In this document: positions 46,336 to 53,850 of the stretch, piece after piece
Position numbering within the stretch: position 1 is the first letter of the stretch
How the letters are laid out: each line of letters starts with the position of its first letter
Assembly (NCBI GenBank): GCA_003167365.1
Contig: PMTM01000009.1
Coordinates: forward strand, 1-64,000
DNA: 64,000 nucleotides
Direction of reading: 5' to 3'
Source: Spartobacteria bacterium
GTDB lineage: Bacteria > Verrucomicrobiota > Verrucomicrobiia > Chthoniobacterales > UBA10450
Notes under the pieces: generated by a model
Database searches by the model: none
What the model was told of the DNA's origin: nothing
Seen by the model: the letters and a program-made list of their open reading frames with translations, nothing else
Program-made: the position numbers and the translations under genes

Positions 46336-47336
46336 TTAAGAGCCTCCTCTTCCAATTGTTTTTTCTATTCGTTCAAGTAGACCATCGCGACAATTTTCTA
46401 AATTGTCGTCGGTCCAGGTGAGAAAATTGTACTGCCGGGTATCGAAGTGGACATCAGCAAGTTGATCTTTTCTACACAGCCAGATAACGGGCAATCCAAT
46501 CGCGACAGCGAAACCGGCTTCAAAATACACGCTCCCGCGCTGACCGGTAAAATCCGCTACAACAAACCGACTGACACGGATCATTTTTATGATTTCATCA
46601 TCAATCCGGTTGTTGTGTGGATGTTGATCTATTCTTTTGCAACAAATCCAGCACTGGCAACCGCGGGCTCAATCGCAGAAGCGAAGAGTGACCTCGTTGA
46701 ATCGTCAAACCACATTGCGACAAATCCTATGTTGGAGAGTCGACTTCTCTCTTGCGGCTGCTCTATGAATTCCCAACCGGCGGGCGTAAGTTGATATTCT
46801 GGTTGATTGATCTTCCCTTCTGGATCAGCAAGCAGTCCTTTCTCCTTCTTCAGATGTTCATCGAGCAAGAACATCAATTCTCGAAAATTCTCAGCCCCAC
46901 TTACGCCAATCAACTCCGCATTGCGGGCGTAGTTAGGGTTTACTTGATGCAAATTGAGATCGTAATAGACCGCGTGCTCATCTTTGCCGACTCTGAATGC
47001 CTGGTCGAGATCGACGAGGTTTAATAAAACTCCCCTTCCGGGTTGGCTCTTATGGGCAAGATATCGAAGAATCCTGATTGCTTTTGCCGATAGCGGTAGC
47101 GGTTGAGAATGGCGAAACTCGGCAACTTCATCCCTAGTAATTAAGCACCCTGGGTTCTCTCTAATCCGCGACGCCGCAGCCGCAGCTTGCGCAGGTGGGA
47201 AGGGATCATTTCGGAGAATTCCATCAGCTTCCGCTGTTATCTTGAACGCTCCGCACCGAAGGCAATTTACATTTTTTGGTTCCGGACCGGATACGACGTG
47301 CGTACTCGGTGCCTTGCAGATTGGGCATTCGGTCAT
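46336..47336 (-). pseudogene. Zinc-ribbon protein with NDT/TIR-like domain, frameshifted
   Basis: Two frames form one protein. The first (46629-47336) begins with a zinc ribbon (C4, C7, C25, C28), a helical middle, and the start of an alpha/beta domain, SNIGFVAMWFDDS. The second (46336-46584 and upstream) continues it: RIDDEIIKMIRVSRFVVADFTGQ, VYFEAGFAVAIGLPVIWLC and HFDTRQYN. This domain is that of nucleoside-2-deoxyribosyltransferase-like proteins with Glu in FEAG as the catalytic candidate. The joint lies in GCAAAAGAATAG at 46629-46640: a -1 shift on AAAA restores the frame. It is 18 bases upstream of the protease gene. Confidence 0.72.
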
Positions 47337-47375
47337 GATCCTTCTTCCGCGAGCACTCCTGACTTTCTTTCAGTC

Positions 47376-48383
47376 CTATGGCGCGTGCACCTCTTGCTCA
47401 GCCGATTTCTCGGGATGCTGATCGTAGTCGCGCTCGATTGCTTTTCGAATCACTTCCCAATCGAAGTCATACTTAAACCGGTTGATCAAATCGGTCGCCC
47501 ATGCCTCCTGCTTGATAGTAGTGTTCGACCATCGAAGAAGCCGCTTTGTCCTGTAGTGGATGCTTAACTCCATCACTTGGCTTCGCACAGCGGGTTTCTT
47601 CAGCGTTTCACGAATGTGTTTCACGACTACTGTCTCGGGGCCTTCATTCTCGCCGAAAAGACTCGTGAATCGGATCGAGAATTCGATACGCGGATTTCCG
47701 ACGATGATGGTTCTAGTTGTTGGATTTCGTTCAAACCAGATCTTCGATGACGAAGGCAACACCAGCGCGCTCACTGTTTCATCTAAGTCAATTGTCTGTC
47801 GCTCGCGGGCATACGCTTGGTAGCATTTGTTTTGCGGTATGAGCGACGCGATCTTCGAAACGTTCAATCGCACGGGATTCTTTTCTGTATCGCGTCTATA
47901 TCGAATTTGGCCCATCCCTCCACCGTACAGTCCTACAAATCTTGCCCGGTCGACGTCCCAATGATCGCCGATATTATAGTGCATCCAAATCAACGTCCCC
48001 GCTTCAGCCAAGTCTAAGAAGAAAGCGGAGTCTGTTAAAGAATACTCAGCCACAGATTTGGAAGAGACTGCTTTCTGCCAAGAGTTTGCCGCTTCTACGA
48101 CCGATCGATCAACTGACGGGAACGTGAGTCTGGCAAGATCGACAATCCGACGATCCTCCAAGTATGGAATCACATACGTCAGATTTTCGTCTCGGGCGAG
48201 CGGCTGTGTGCCGAAAAATTCATAAAAGAGAAGCACACAGGCCAGAACCAAAGGCGCGACGACTGTTTTGGCGAACAGCCAAATGATGGAGTCATTGCCA
48301 CGGTTGACCCAAATCCAAAACCACAGACCCCCGACGATGATAATGCTCAGGACTAAGCCGCAAATGAGTACCGTGTTTTTCAA
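47376..48383 (-). CDS. Membrane protein of unknown function
   Basis: A 335-residue protein with two N-terminal membrane helices (VLICGLVLSIIIVGGLWFWIW and WLFAKTVVAPLVLACVLLFY) and a large soluble part that includes GPETVVVKHIRETLKKPA. The soluble part is mixed alpha/beta with no domain I recognise. It stands 39 bases upstream of the zinc-ribbon/NDT-like gene, which makes co-transcription likely, and 185 bases downstream of the SLOG gene. Confidence 0.6.
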   Translation of the reverse strand: MKNTVLICGLVLSIIIVGGLWFWIWVNRGNDSIIWLFAKTVVAPLVLACVLLFYEFFGTQPLARDENLTYVIPYLEDRRIVDLARLTFPSVDRSVVEAANSWQKAVSSKSVAEYSLTDSAFFLDLAEAGTLIWMHYNIGDHWDVDRARFVGLYGGGMGQIRYRRDTEKNPVRLNVSKIASLIPQNKCYQAYARERQTIDLDETVSALVLPSSSKIWFERNPTTRTIIVGNPRIEFSIRFTSLFGENEGPETVVVKHIRETLKKPAVRSQVMELSIHYRTKRLLRWSNTTIKQEAWATDLINRFKYDFDWEVIRKAIERDYDQHPEKSAEQEVHAP

Positions 48384-48568
48384 CTAAGTTGATGAGCAAG
48401 AATTTGGTACGTGCGCTTCAGGCTTTAGCGTAAACTTCAGCGCCTTTCTCAACGAATTGACTCAAGCGTTGCCCACGCTCTCGCCCTCTCGGGCTTGCCC
48501 ATCTATGTCGCCTCATCCCGGCTCGGCTCCATTCAGCTGACTTATCATTCAGTTCTTTTTCAAGCGCT

Positions 48569-49162
48569 TCACGCAGTCTTCAAGGCAACATATTTCCCAG
48601 GAACAGCGGAGCCACTTCCCTTATTTATCATATTAGAGGCAAGATGATCCAAAAGGTCTGGAACGCTTTCTCCGATTTTTAATAATTTTTCCCAAACCGG
48701 AAAAAGTGGCAATAGCAATTCAAGAGCCTGAACAGCGGGTCCTGAGCCGCGAAGCGCAGCAACGGGAATACCGTAATCTGCAAGCGCAATTACACCTTCT
48801 TCCAAAGTACCGTCGCCGCCGGTTACAATGAAAAGCGCGTCGGAAGCGCGAATCTGATAAATGTTTCTCATCGGATAATCCAGGTCAGTCTCAACAATGC
48901 GATCGGCACCGAAACCCACTTCTTCTCCGACCTTCTCCATCTCACGTCGATCTGGCAGAAAGAAAATCACTTCACCCCGCGAGTCGACCGAACGGTATCC
49001 CTGAATTACAAACTCGGAGATCCCTGTTCCTGGACCACACGCAAGGTCATATCCCCGCTCTGCTAGCTGCTGCCCAAGCGAGGTTGCGACATTCGCGAAA
49101 TCGCTAGCCTTTTTTTTTCTCCATGTCCCCGCCACGAATACTCGCATCTTCTTCGTATTCAT
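48569..49162 (-). CDS. SLOG-superfamily (LOG-like) nucleotide-binding protein
   Basis: A 197-residue protein of the SLOG superfamily, which includes LOG, DprA and the sensor domains of some conflict systems. The Rossmann-like fold is shown by MRVFVAGTWRKKKASDF, the GPGTGISE loop (43-50) and the phosphate-binding TGGDGTLEEG (114-123). In other systems SLOG domains bind nucleotide-derived signals; LOG enzymes release cytokinin riboside. Its ATG overlaps the stop of the upstream two-TM gene by one base (TAATG), which implies fixed stoichiometry. I infer a ligand-sensing role. Confidence 0.78.
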   Translation of the reverse strand: MNTKKMRVFVAGTWRKKKASDFANVATSLGQQLAERGYDLACGPGTGISEFVIQGYRSVDSRGEVIFFLPDRREMEKVGEEVGFGADRIVETDLDYPMRNIYQIRASDALFIVTGGDGTLEEGVIALADYGIPVAALRGSGPAVQALELLLPLFPVWEKLLKIGESVPDLLDHLASNMINKGSGSAVPGKYVALKTA

Positions 49163-49956
49163 TACTGGCCGAACAGCTTTAATCGCTGTTTACATACAAG
49201 CTTCATGACGTCTTTGATATTCTCAGATCTGTATATCTTCACGTCGATAAACGCTTGCACAGCTTGTTTAAGAAGAAATGGAAGATCATCCTCGGTTCGA
49301 ACAAAATACAGCGACGGCTTGCGAAGCGCCACTGCACAGCCCGCTTCAACAAGAGCACTCGTAACTACTTTCGAATGATAAATCATAACAAAATAGCGAC
49401 TCTCTTCAATCGCTTTAAGATCGTCTTTCACTGAAATACCCTCCGGGTCGAAGTCACTCACGGAGCCAATATCGCGGCCAGCATAGAATATTTTGTCAAA
49501 ACCACATTCCCTCCGAAAAGTATCTATTAATTCAAGGATCAATTTTCGATTAGCCTCATATTCCTTCGTGGAGGGCAGTGCCGCCATTGGCGAGGACAAA
49601 AAAATATCGTGCTTGAATGACAGCCCTTTTGGAACCACTTCTTCGAGTTTGGGCTGTTTGGACTCGGCGACAACTGGAAACGTTGCGGATAGATTCCGCC
49701 CAAACAAATATTCGGGTCGAGAATACGCCAAAAACGCGACAACAAGGATGGTCAGGAAAATCAGGATCAAGCATCCCCAAAAAAGACTGGTTCGATTCTG
49801 TTCGGGGACTATCGACGAAACTGCAAGTAAACCTCCTTCTAGGATCAACAATCCGAGTGTGAAGAATCCCAGCGGTGTCTGGACAGCGTTGATAATCGAG
49901 ACGCGACCGGCTTGAGAACCTCCGCTGGCGCTGCCTTTTTTTTCGGGGGAAACCAT
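49162..49956 (-). CDS. Two-TM protein with TIR/NDT-like cytoplasmic domain
   Basis: A 264-residue protein. Two membrane helices (about 28-50 and 58-78) precede an alpha/beta domain: HDIFLSSPMAAL (116-127), IFYAGRDIGSVSDFDPE, and SALVEAGCAV (200-209) with a Glu (E204) in the position of the catalytic Glu of nucleoside deoxyribosyltransferase and TIR enzymes. The start is the ATG of MVSPEKKG; the longer open frame up to 50139 overlaps the GIY-YIG gene and is rejected. A run of nine Ts on the plus strand near 49937-49943 encodes the Lys pair. It is the first gene of the SLOG unit. Confidence 0.7.
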   Translation of the reverse strand: MVSPEKKGSASGGSQAGRVSIINAVQTPLGFFTLGLLILEGGLLAVSSIVPEQNRTSLFWGCLILIFLTILVVAFLAYSRPEYLFGRNLSATFPVVAESKQPKLEEVVPKGLSFKHDIFLSSPMAALPSTKEYEANRKLILELIDTFRRECGFDKIFYAGRDIGSVSDFDPEGISVKDDLKAIEESRYFVMIYHSKVVTSALVEAGCAVALRKPSLYFVRTEDDLPFLLKQAVQAFIDVKIYRSENIKDVMKLVCKQRLKLFGQ

Positions 49957-50033
49957 CGACCCATCTGACCAGACGGAGACCACCTTTGCAAGAGTGATTG
50001 CAGCAAGATTGCTGACCTTACACCTCTGACGGG

Positions 50034-50336
50034 GTGTTCTATGTGTACGTGCTGCGGTCAGAGAGCGACGCCGGTTTCTACATTGGCTTCTCGACGGACT
50101 TGAAGAGGCGGTTGTCGGAGCACAAGCGGGGCGCTTCATTCGTCACGAAATCACGCGGTCCATGGAAGCTTATTTATTATGAAGCTTACACGGAGCGCGA
50201 AGACGCAGAGGGCCGAGAGAAATTTCTGAAGAGCGGCGCCGGACGGCGTTTCCTGCGCGCTCAACTGCGTCACTATCTCCGCGTAAAAGGCTCCGCCTCA
50301 CGCGGCTTAAATCAGGATGACCCGACGACTCAATAA
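50034..50336 (+). CDS. GIY-YIG endonuclease domain protein
   Basis: A 100-residue GIY-YIG nuclease of the YhbQ/UPF0213 type. The domain shows FYVYVLRSESDAGFYIGFSTDLKRRLSEH with the YVY and YIG motifs and the catalytic Arg. The start is GTG. The gene diverges from the two-TM/SLOG unit. Its last codons include an imperfect 40-base duplication (50299-50338 vs 50344-50383), so the C-terminus may be altered. Confidence 0.82.
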   Translation: MFYVYVLRSESDAGFYIGFSTDLKRRLSEHKRGASFVTKSRGPWKLIYYEAYTEREDAEGREKFLKSGAGRRFLRAQLRHYLRVKGSASRGLNQDDPTTQ

Positions 50337-50383
50337 TCCATCGCACGCGGCTCTAATCTCGATGTCCCGACGCCCCATTAATC

Positions 50384-50415
50384 AACCGCGTGGAGGCGAG
50401 CCTCTTTACGCGGTT
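50384..50415. repeat. Strong inverted repeat after the GIY-YIG gene
   Basis: AACCGCGT and ACGCGGTT flank GGAGGC-GA-GCCTCT, so the 32 bases can fold into one long hairpin. There is no T-run, so an intrinsic terminator role is uncertain. Confidence 0.55.
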
Positions 50416-50429
50416 CCACTAAACAGCCA

Positions 50430-50640
50430 CGTGAGCGAATGCTTTTACGTGGCGCTGGCGCGGTGCGACGCCGGCATTCGCGAAGTGGGCGAAGCGAATG
50501 GAAGCGCCGCGATTGCTCGAGCGTTGCGAAAAGGCTGCGGGCCGATGACGGTGCGTTACTAGTCCATTGGCCAAAGTCCCATAGGCAAGCCTGCGGCAAC
50601 CAAAGATATTGTTGCTCCTGAAATCGCATCTGCGACTGGG
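50430..50640 (+). pseudogene. Decayed second GIY-YIG nuclease copy
   Basis: The frame FYVALARCDAGIREVGEANG followed by KGCGPMTVRY resembles the front of a GIY-YIG domain of the family type FYVYxARCxDGxxYVGEAxD...GRGpkyTRY, but GIY is lost. A stop comes right after, and a second frame continues with LVHWPKSHRQACGNQ, also similar. This looks like a degraded copy, and I cannot exclude chance similarity. Confidence 0.35.
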
Positions 50641-50662
50641 TCATAGCTTTCCTGCACCCTCC

Positions 50663-51256
50663 CTATCTCCTTCTCTTGCTGAGGCGGTTAATCAATTCTT
50701 TCGCAGCCGGCGCGCGCGGGCTTTGCGGGAAACGGCTGATAAACTCGCGCGCGACAGATAGAGCGCGGTCGTCGTCGTGCAAAACTTCGGCATAGAGGCC
50801 CGCCTGATTAAAAAGACTGTTCTCGTGCTGCGGGTTTTCTCTTTGCGCGAGCTCGTATTGCTCGAGTGCTTTCTGCCCTTGCCCAAGAAAACGAAAACAA
50901 TTCCCGAGGTCAGTCCGTACATCAGCGTTGTCGGCGCCGCGCGCGATCGCTTCCTGGTAATGCTCGATGGCGTGAGTCCAGTTCTGGCGATCGTAATTCC
51001 AGTCGGCCAGGGTGCGCGCTGCCTCGGCGGGCGGGAGTTGTGAAACGTCTGGCACTTCGAGCGTTTCGGGCGCGGAGGGAGACGCCCGGGGAGGCGCGGG
51101 GGCAAAGCGTTGCACCACCTGCTTCTCCGGCGCGGATGTGTACATGATTACCCACATCCCGCCGGCGCCGAGGACAAAGGTAGCCAGCATCAAAAGCGGC
51201 GTCGAGAATTCCGACCAGAGCGGTGGCTGCTTTGCTTTTCTGGATTGATTCGCCAT
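50663..51256 (-). CDS. Membrane-anchored TPR protein
   Basis: A 197-residue protein: one N-terminal helix (LLMLATFVLGAGGMWVIMY), a proline-rich linker, and two to three TPR repeats (EAARTLADWNYDRQNWTHAIEHYQEAI, VRTDLGNCFRFLGQGQKALEQYELA). It starts at the ATG of MANQSRKAKQ; the frame is open up to 51466, but the upstream part is a separate gene remnant. TPRs suggest a scaffold in an envelope complex. Confidence 0.7.
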   Translation of the reverse strand: MANQSRKAKQPPLWSEFSTPLLMLATFVLGAGGMWVIMYTSAPEKQVVQRFAPAPPRASPSAPETLEVPDVSQLPPAEAARTLADWNYDRQNWTHAIEHYQEAIARGADNADVRTDLGNCFRFLGQGQKALEQYELAQRENPQHENSLFNQAGLYAEVLHDDDRALSVAREFISRFPQSPRAPAAKELINRLSKRRR

Positions 51257-51339
51257 TTCGCGGATGTTTGCCCGAACAGGCAGCACATAAGCTACACGTG
51301 GGTGCAAGCCAGCGACAATCGGCGAGGCGAGGCTTGGGT

Positions 51340-51466
51340 ATTCTTTAGGTCTCTCCGAGACATTAAAAAAGTTCCATTCCCAAGTCTTACCGTTGTCGGC
51401 CGAAAACGCCTGACCCCAGACCGGACGCTCCATTGACTCATTCGCTCCTGCTTCGTTGCGTAATTG
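51340..51466 (-). pseudogene. C-terminal fragment of a DUF1579-type protein
   Basis: The frame reads ERPVWGQAFSADNGKTWEWNF, close to the W-QAFS-DGGKTWE-NW end of a widespread family of uncharacterised proteins. It lies in frame with the TPR gene and is followed by non-family sequence, so it is a truncated tail joined by chance to the downstream reading frame. Confidence 0.45.
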
Positions 51467-52033
51467 TCAGGAGATCTTGCTTTTCGATCTGATAAGAGAA
51501 GCGCATGCCTCGCATAGGCCATGTGAAATCCGCGGCTGGCGCGCCGCGTCGAAAAGATGCAATTCGTTGACCGCGGTCTCGATCTCCACCCATCGCGGGG
51601 CCGGCATCGCGACTTTCTTGGCACCAGCCGCACATGATCAGTAATTCCTCTGTTCGCTCGACTTTGTCCTCCATCAACCGCACTGGCGCCCGCAGCTCCT
51701 GCCGGAGAATCCGGCTACGAAATTCAATCTCCTGATTGGGTAGCGCACAATCTCCAGCTCCATGAATCGTCGGCAGTCCGGGCTATCGCAACGATAAGGA
51801 AACGTCACCGGCCTTCCGGTCTCGCGGACTTTCTTGAGCAGGTCGTGAAAGAGTTGCTTGGTTTCTGGATGACAGATGAAATCCCAAAGCAAGAAACCGA
51901 TTACGGCGGCCGGCTTGATGGTCATAGCCGCATTTTCGCCCGCGAAGTTATACCATTCCGCATTCGCGAACACGATGCGATCGTGCGCGTCAACTCGGTA
52001 AATGAATTCGCGTTTATCTTCCACAGCGGCCAT
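51467..52033 (-). pseudogene. PAS-domain protein with two frameshifts
   Basis: The first frame (51674-52033) encodes a PAS domain, EFIYRVDAHDRIVFANAEWYNF, VIGFLLWDFICHPETKQLF and FPYRCDSPDCRRFMELEI. Frame changes near 51737-51740 (a missing base in a C run) and near 51620 (an extra C after GGTG) are needed to continue through EFRSRILRQELRAPVRLMED, ELLIMCGWC and a final WVEIETAVNELHLFD...HGLCEACASLIRSK, ending TGA at 51467. The end is a known pattern with two Cys pairs that may bind zinc. Two opposite shifts in one gene mean decay, or sequencing error. Confidence 0.65.
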
Positions 52034-52066
52034 TCGGAGCCACTAGGCAACCCGTCGACAAATCTT

Positions 52067-52588
52067 TCAGTCCGAGCGCGGCTGACGGAGGACTTCCTGA
52101 ACCGGCAGAGGCAATTTGTCGGCGTTGAGCAGGAGGAGGCTCACCTGCCAGATCTCCGCGTCGGTCAGTTTTCCCTCAAACGCGGGCATGGCGCTGAACC
52201 GGATGCCATTCTTCACCACCCAGTGAGTGGTGCCGACGGGATCGTCGGTCACGCCTTTGCTCGGCGGAAGTAACTGCGGCGCGTGCGGGTAAAACCGTTT
52301 ACTTATATCGGAAGCGGGTTGATCCAACCGGCCGTGACACATGAAGCAGTCGTTCTGCTGATAGACGCGAGCGCCGGCCAGGAGATTGGTTTCGTCGGTC
52401 GGAAACGGCGACTGATCCTGAGAGCTTTGCCCGATCGAGGCGGAAAGGGCCTTGTGCGCAAGGGATCGTTCCATCGGCAACGGGCCGCCTTTCGTCCCCA
52501 TAAATAAGCTGCCGCGAGTAGCGAACAGATAACCACCAAGCAGGAGCAGACCGATTCCAACAATAAGACCGAAGAGGAATTTGATCAT
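52067..52588 (-). CDS. Membrane-anchored c-type cytochrome
   Basis: A 173-residue protein with an N-terminal anchor (KFLFGLIVGIGLLLLGGYLF) and one cytochrome c domain with haem site CFMCH and a likely Met axial ligand in RFSAMPAFEGKL. The C-terminal part LTDAEIWQVSLLLLNAD is typical of class I cytochromes c. It probably carries electrons in the periplasm for a nearby oxidase or dehydrogenase not present in this window. Confidence 0.87.
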   Translation of the reverse strand: MIKFLFGLIVGIGLLLLGGYLFATRGSLFMGTKGGPLPMERSLAHKALSASIGQSSQDQSPFPTDETNLLAGARVYQQNDCFMCHGRLDQPASDISKRFYPHAPQLLPPSKGVTDDPVGTTHWVVKNGIRFSAMPAFEGKLTDAEIWQVSLLLLNADKLPLPVQEVLRQPRSD

Positions 52589-52591
52589 AGT

Positions 52592-52654
52592 CTAATGAGA
52601 TACGTGCGCCGAACAGTTATGTCTTCGAGTAGATTTCCGCTCTCGCCGCTTCAT
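52592..52654 (-). pseudogene. Decayed HicA-like partner of HicB
   Basis: Directly after HicB the ATG (overlapping its stop as ATGA) opens MKRRERKSTRRHNCSAHVSH, then stops. HicA proteins usually start MKRRDL or MKRKDL with a leucine-rich helix; another frame gives LLEDITVR. The overlap is the usual hicBA-like spacing, so this may be the ruin of a toxin gene. The short length makes this a tentative call. Confidence 0.35.
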
Positions 52655-52869
52655 CCGGTCGCGAGCGGTTCACGCAGAACATCGGCGCCGCGCAACGATT
52701 CTTCTGCCAATTCGCGATTCGCCTGCAAAACCATTTCGACCGCTTCCTTCAAATTTACGCGGGCTTCTTCCAACGTCGCGCCTTGTGTGTTCGCGCCGGG
52801 CAACTCTTCCACAAAGGCGGCGTAGCCTTCGGGAAACTTTCTGAAGACAGCGGTTAGTTTGATTTCCAT
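52651..52869 (-). CDS. HicB-family antitoxin-like protein
   Basis: A 72-residue HicB N-terminal-type domain: MEIKLTAVFRKFPEGYAAFVEELPGANTQGATLEEARVNLKEAV with the partial RNase H-like fold, ending before any DNA-binding domain. HicB proteins neutralise HicA mRNA interferases. The ATG of MEIKLT is preferred over upstream Mets (to 52929). The usual HicA gene is not intact here (see the following fragment), so this may be an orphan antitoxin. Confidence 0.75.
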   Translation of the reverse strand: MEIKLTAVFRKFPEGYAAFVEELPGANTQGATLEEARVNLKEAVEMVLQANRELAEESLRGADVLREPLATG

Positions 52870-52954
52870 GTCGATCTTGTAGCACGAAACGCGTCTACCG
52901 AAAACTACCGAATCATACCACGACACCAAAAGTTCGTTTCGGCGAGTCGTCGAA

Positions 52955-53024
52955 AGTCCGAGCTCGCCACGGGACGAGTCCGTCCGACGGCGGACCGGAC
53001 TGGCACCAGGTCGCCGCGGCGACC
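52955..53024. repeat. Type G palindromic repeat
   Basis: 52955-52983 reads AGTCCGAGCTCGCC followed by CGGGACGAGTCCGT. GGTCGCCGCGGCGACC (53009-53024) follows after CGGACCGGACTGGCACC. The same two parts occur at 55753-55794 in the same order. The start of this stretch may be the promoter region of dedA but no promoter boxes are seen. Confidence 0.6.
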
Positions 53025-53119
53025 GCTCCCAGAGAAATTGCAGACGGAAGATGTGAAACTTGCGCAGTAGCTCGACCGCGCTTTTAAAGGAGAATTGCGA
53101 GATTGAAAGAGCGGTGAAT

Positions 53120-53749
53120 ATGCTCCACTGGCTGCATTCTTTATTACCCCATATCCCTCACTACGGATATGCGCTCGTCTTCATCGTTGTGTTCTTGAAC
53201 AACATCGGTGTTCCCCTCCCGGGAGAAACGATTCTCTTGGGCGCCGGATTTGTCCTGGGGAAAGCTACGGGTTCGCTGTGGCAACCCATTGCGGCCGGAA
53301 CGGCGGCCTGTTTCCTGGGCGGCATTTGTTCCTTTTGGCTAGGACTGCGGTTAGGCCATGGCAGCTTTCACTGGCTCCATCTCACGCCCGAACGGCTAAA
53401 GTGGCCGGAGCGATTTTTCAAACGTCATGGCGCCAAGACTGTTTTTATCGCGCGGTTCATCTTCTTGTTTCCACCCGTCGCGGTCAATCTGCTGGCCGGC
53501 ATGGCGAAAATGCCGTGGCGCATTTTTCTTTTTTACAATCTCACGGGGTCGGCGGTTTATACCACCTGTTACATCCTGATCGGATATTTTTTCGGGAAGA
53601 AGTGGAAACTTCTCGAAGCCTGGTTGGGCCCCACGACATTTTATCTGATTCTCGCGGGGATAGCCCTCATTGTTCTAGGCGTGATTTTCAGACACTCCTT
53701 ATCCGAGTTTTTGACGCGCCTTTTTTCCAAAAAACGTAAGCGAAAATAA
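53120..53749 (+). CDS. DedA family membrane protein
   Basis: A 209-residue member of the DedA/VTT family, with five or six hydrophobic helices. The first conserved stretch, NNIGVPLPGETILLGAGFV, contains the family acidic residue, and the second, KTVFIARFIFLFPPVAVNLLAGMAKMPWRIF, carries the family Arg. DedA proteins are lipid scramblases that recycle carrier lipids and support envelope stability. The start is the ATG of MLHWLHSLLP, not the first Met of the open frame. Confidence 0.85.
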   Translation: MLHWLHSLLPHIPHYGYALVFIVVFLNNIGVPLPGETILLGAGFVLGKATGSLWQPIAAGTAACFLGGICSFWLGLRLGHGSFHWLHLTPERLKWPERFFKRHGAKTVFIARFIFLFPPVAVNLLAGMAKMPWRIFLFYNLTGSAVYTTCYILIGYFFGKKWKLLEAWLGPTTFYLILAGIALIVLGVIFRHSLSEFLTRLFSKKRKRK

Positions 53750-53850
53750 TGAATGGACATAAAATTAAGCATGTCCACTCCTACGGGAATGCAGAATGGG
53801 GTTCTACGCCTTGGCGTAAACTTCCGAACCTTTTTCAACTGACTTTTCTT

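Noticed and set aside
49957-50139. The upstream extension of the two-TM gene.
   Set aside because: The extra 61 codons lie opposite the GIY-YIG coding sequence and are basic and low in hydrophobic residues; the ATG of MVSPEKKG gives a sensible start.
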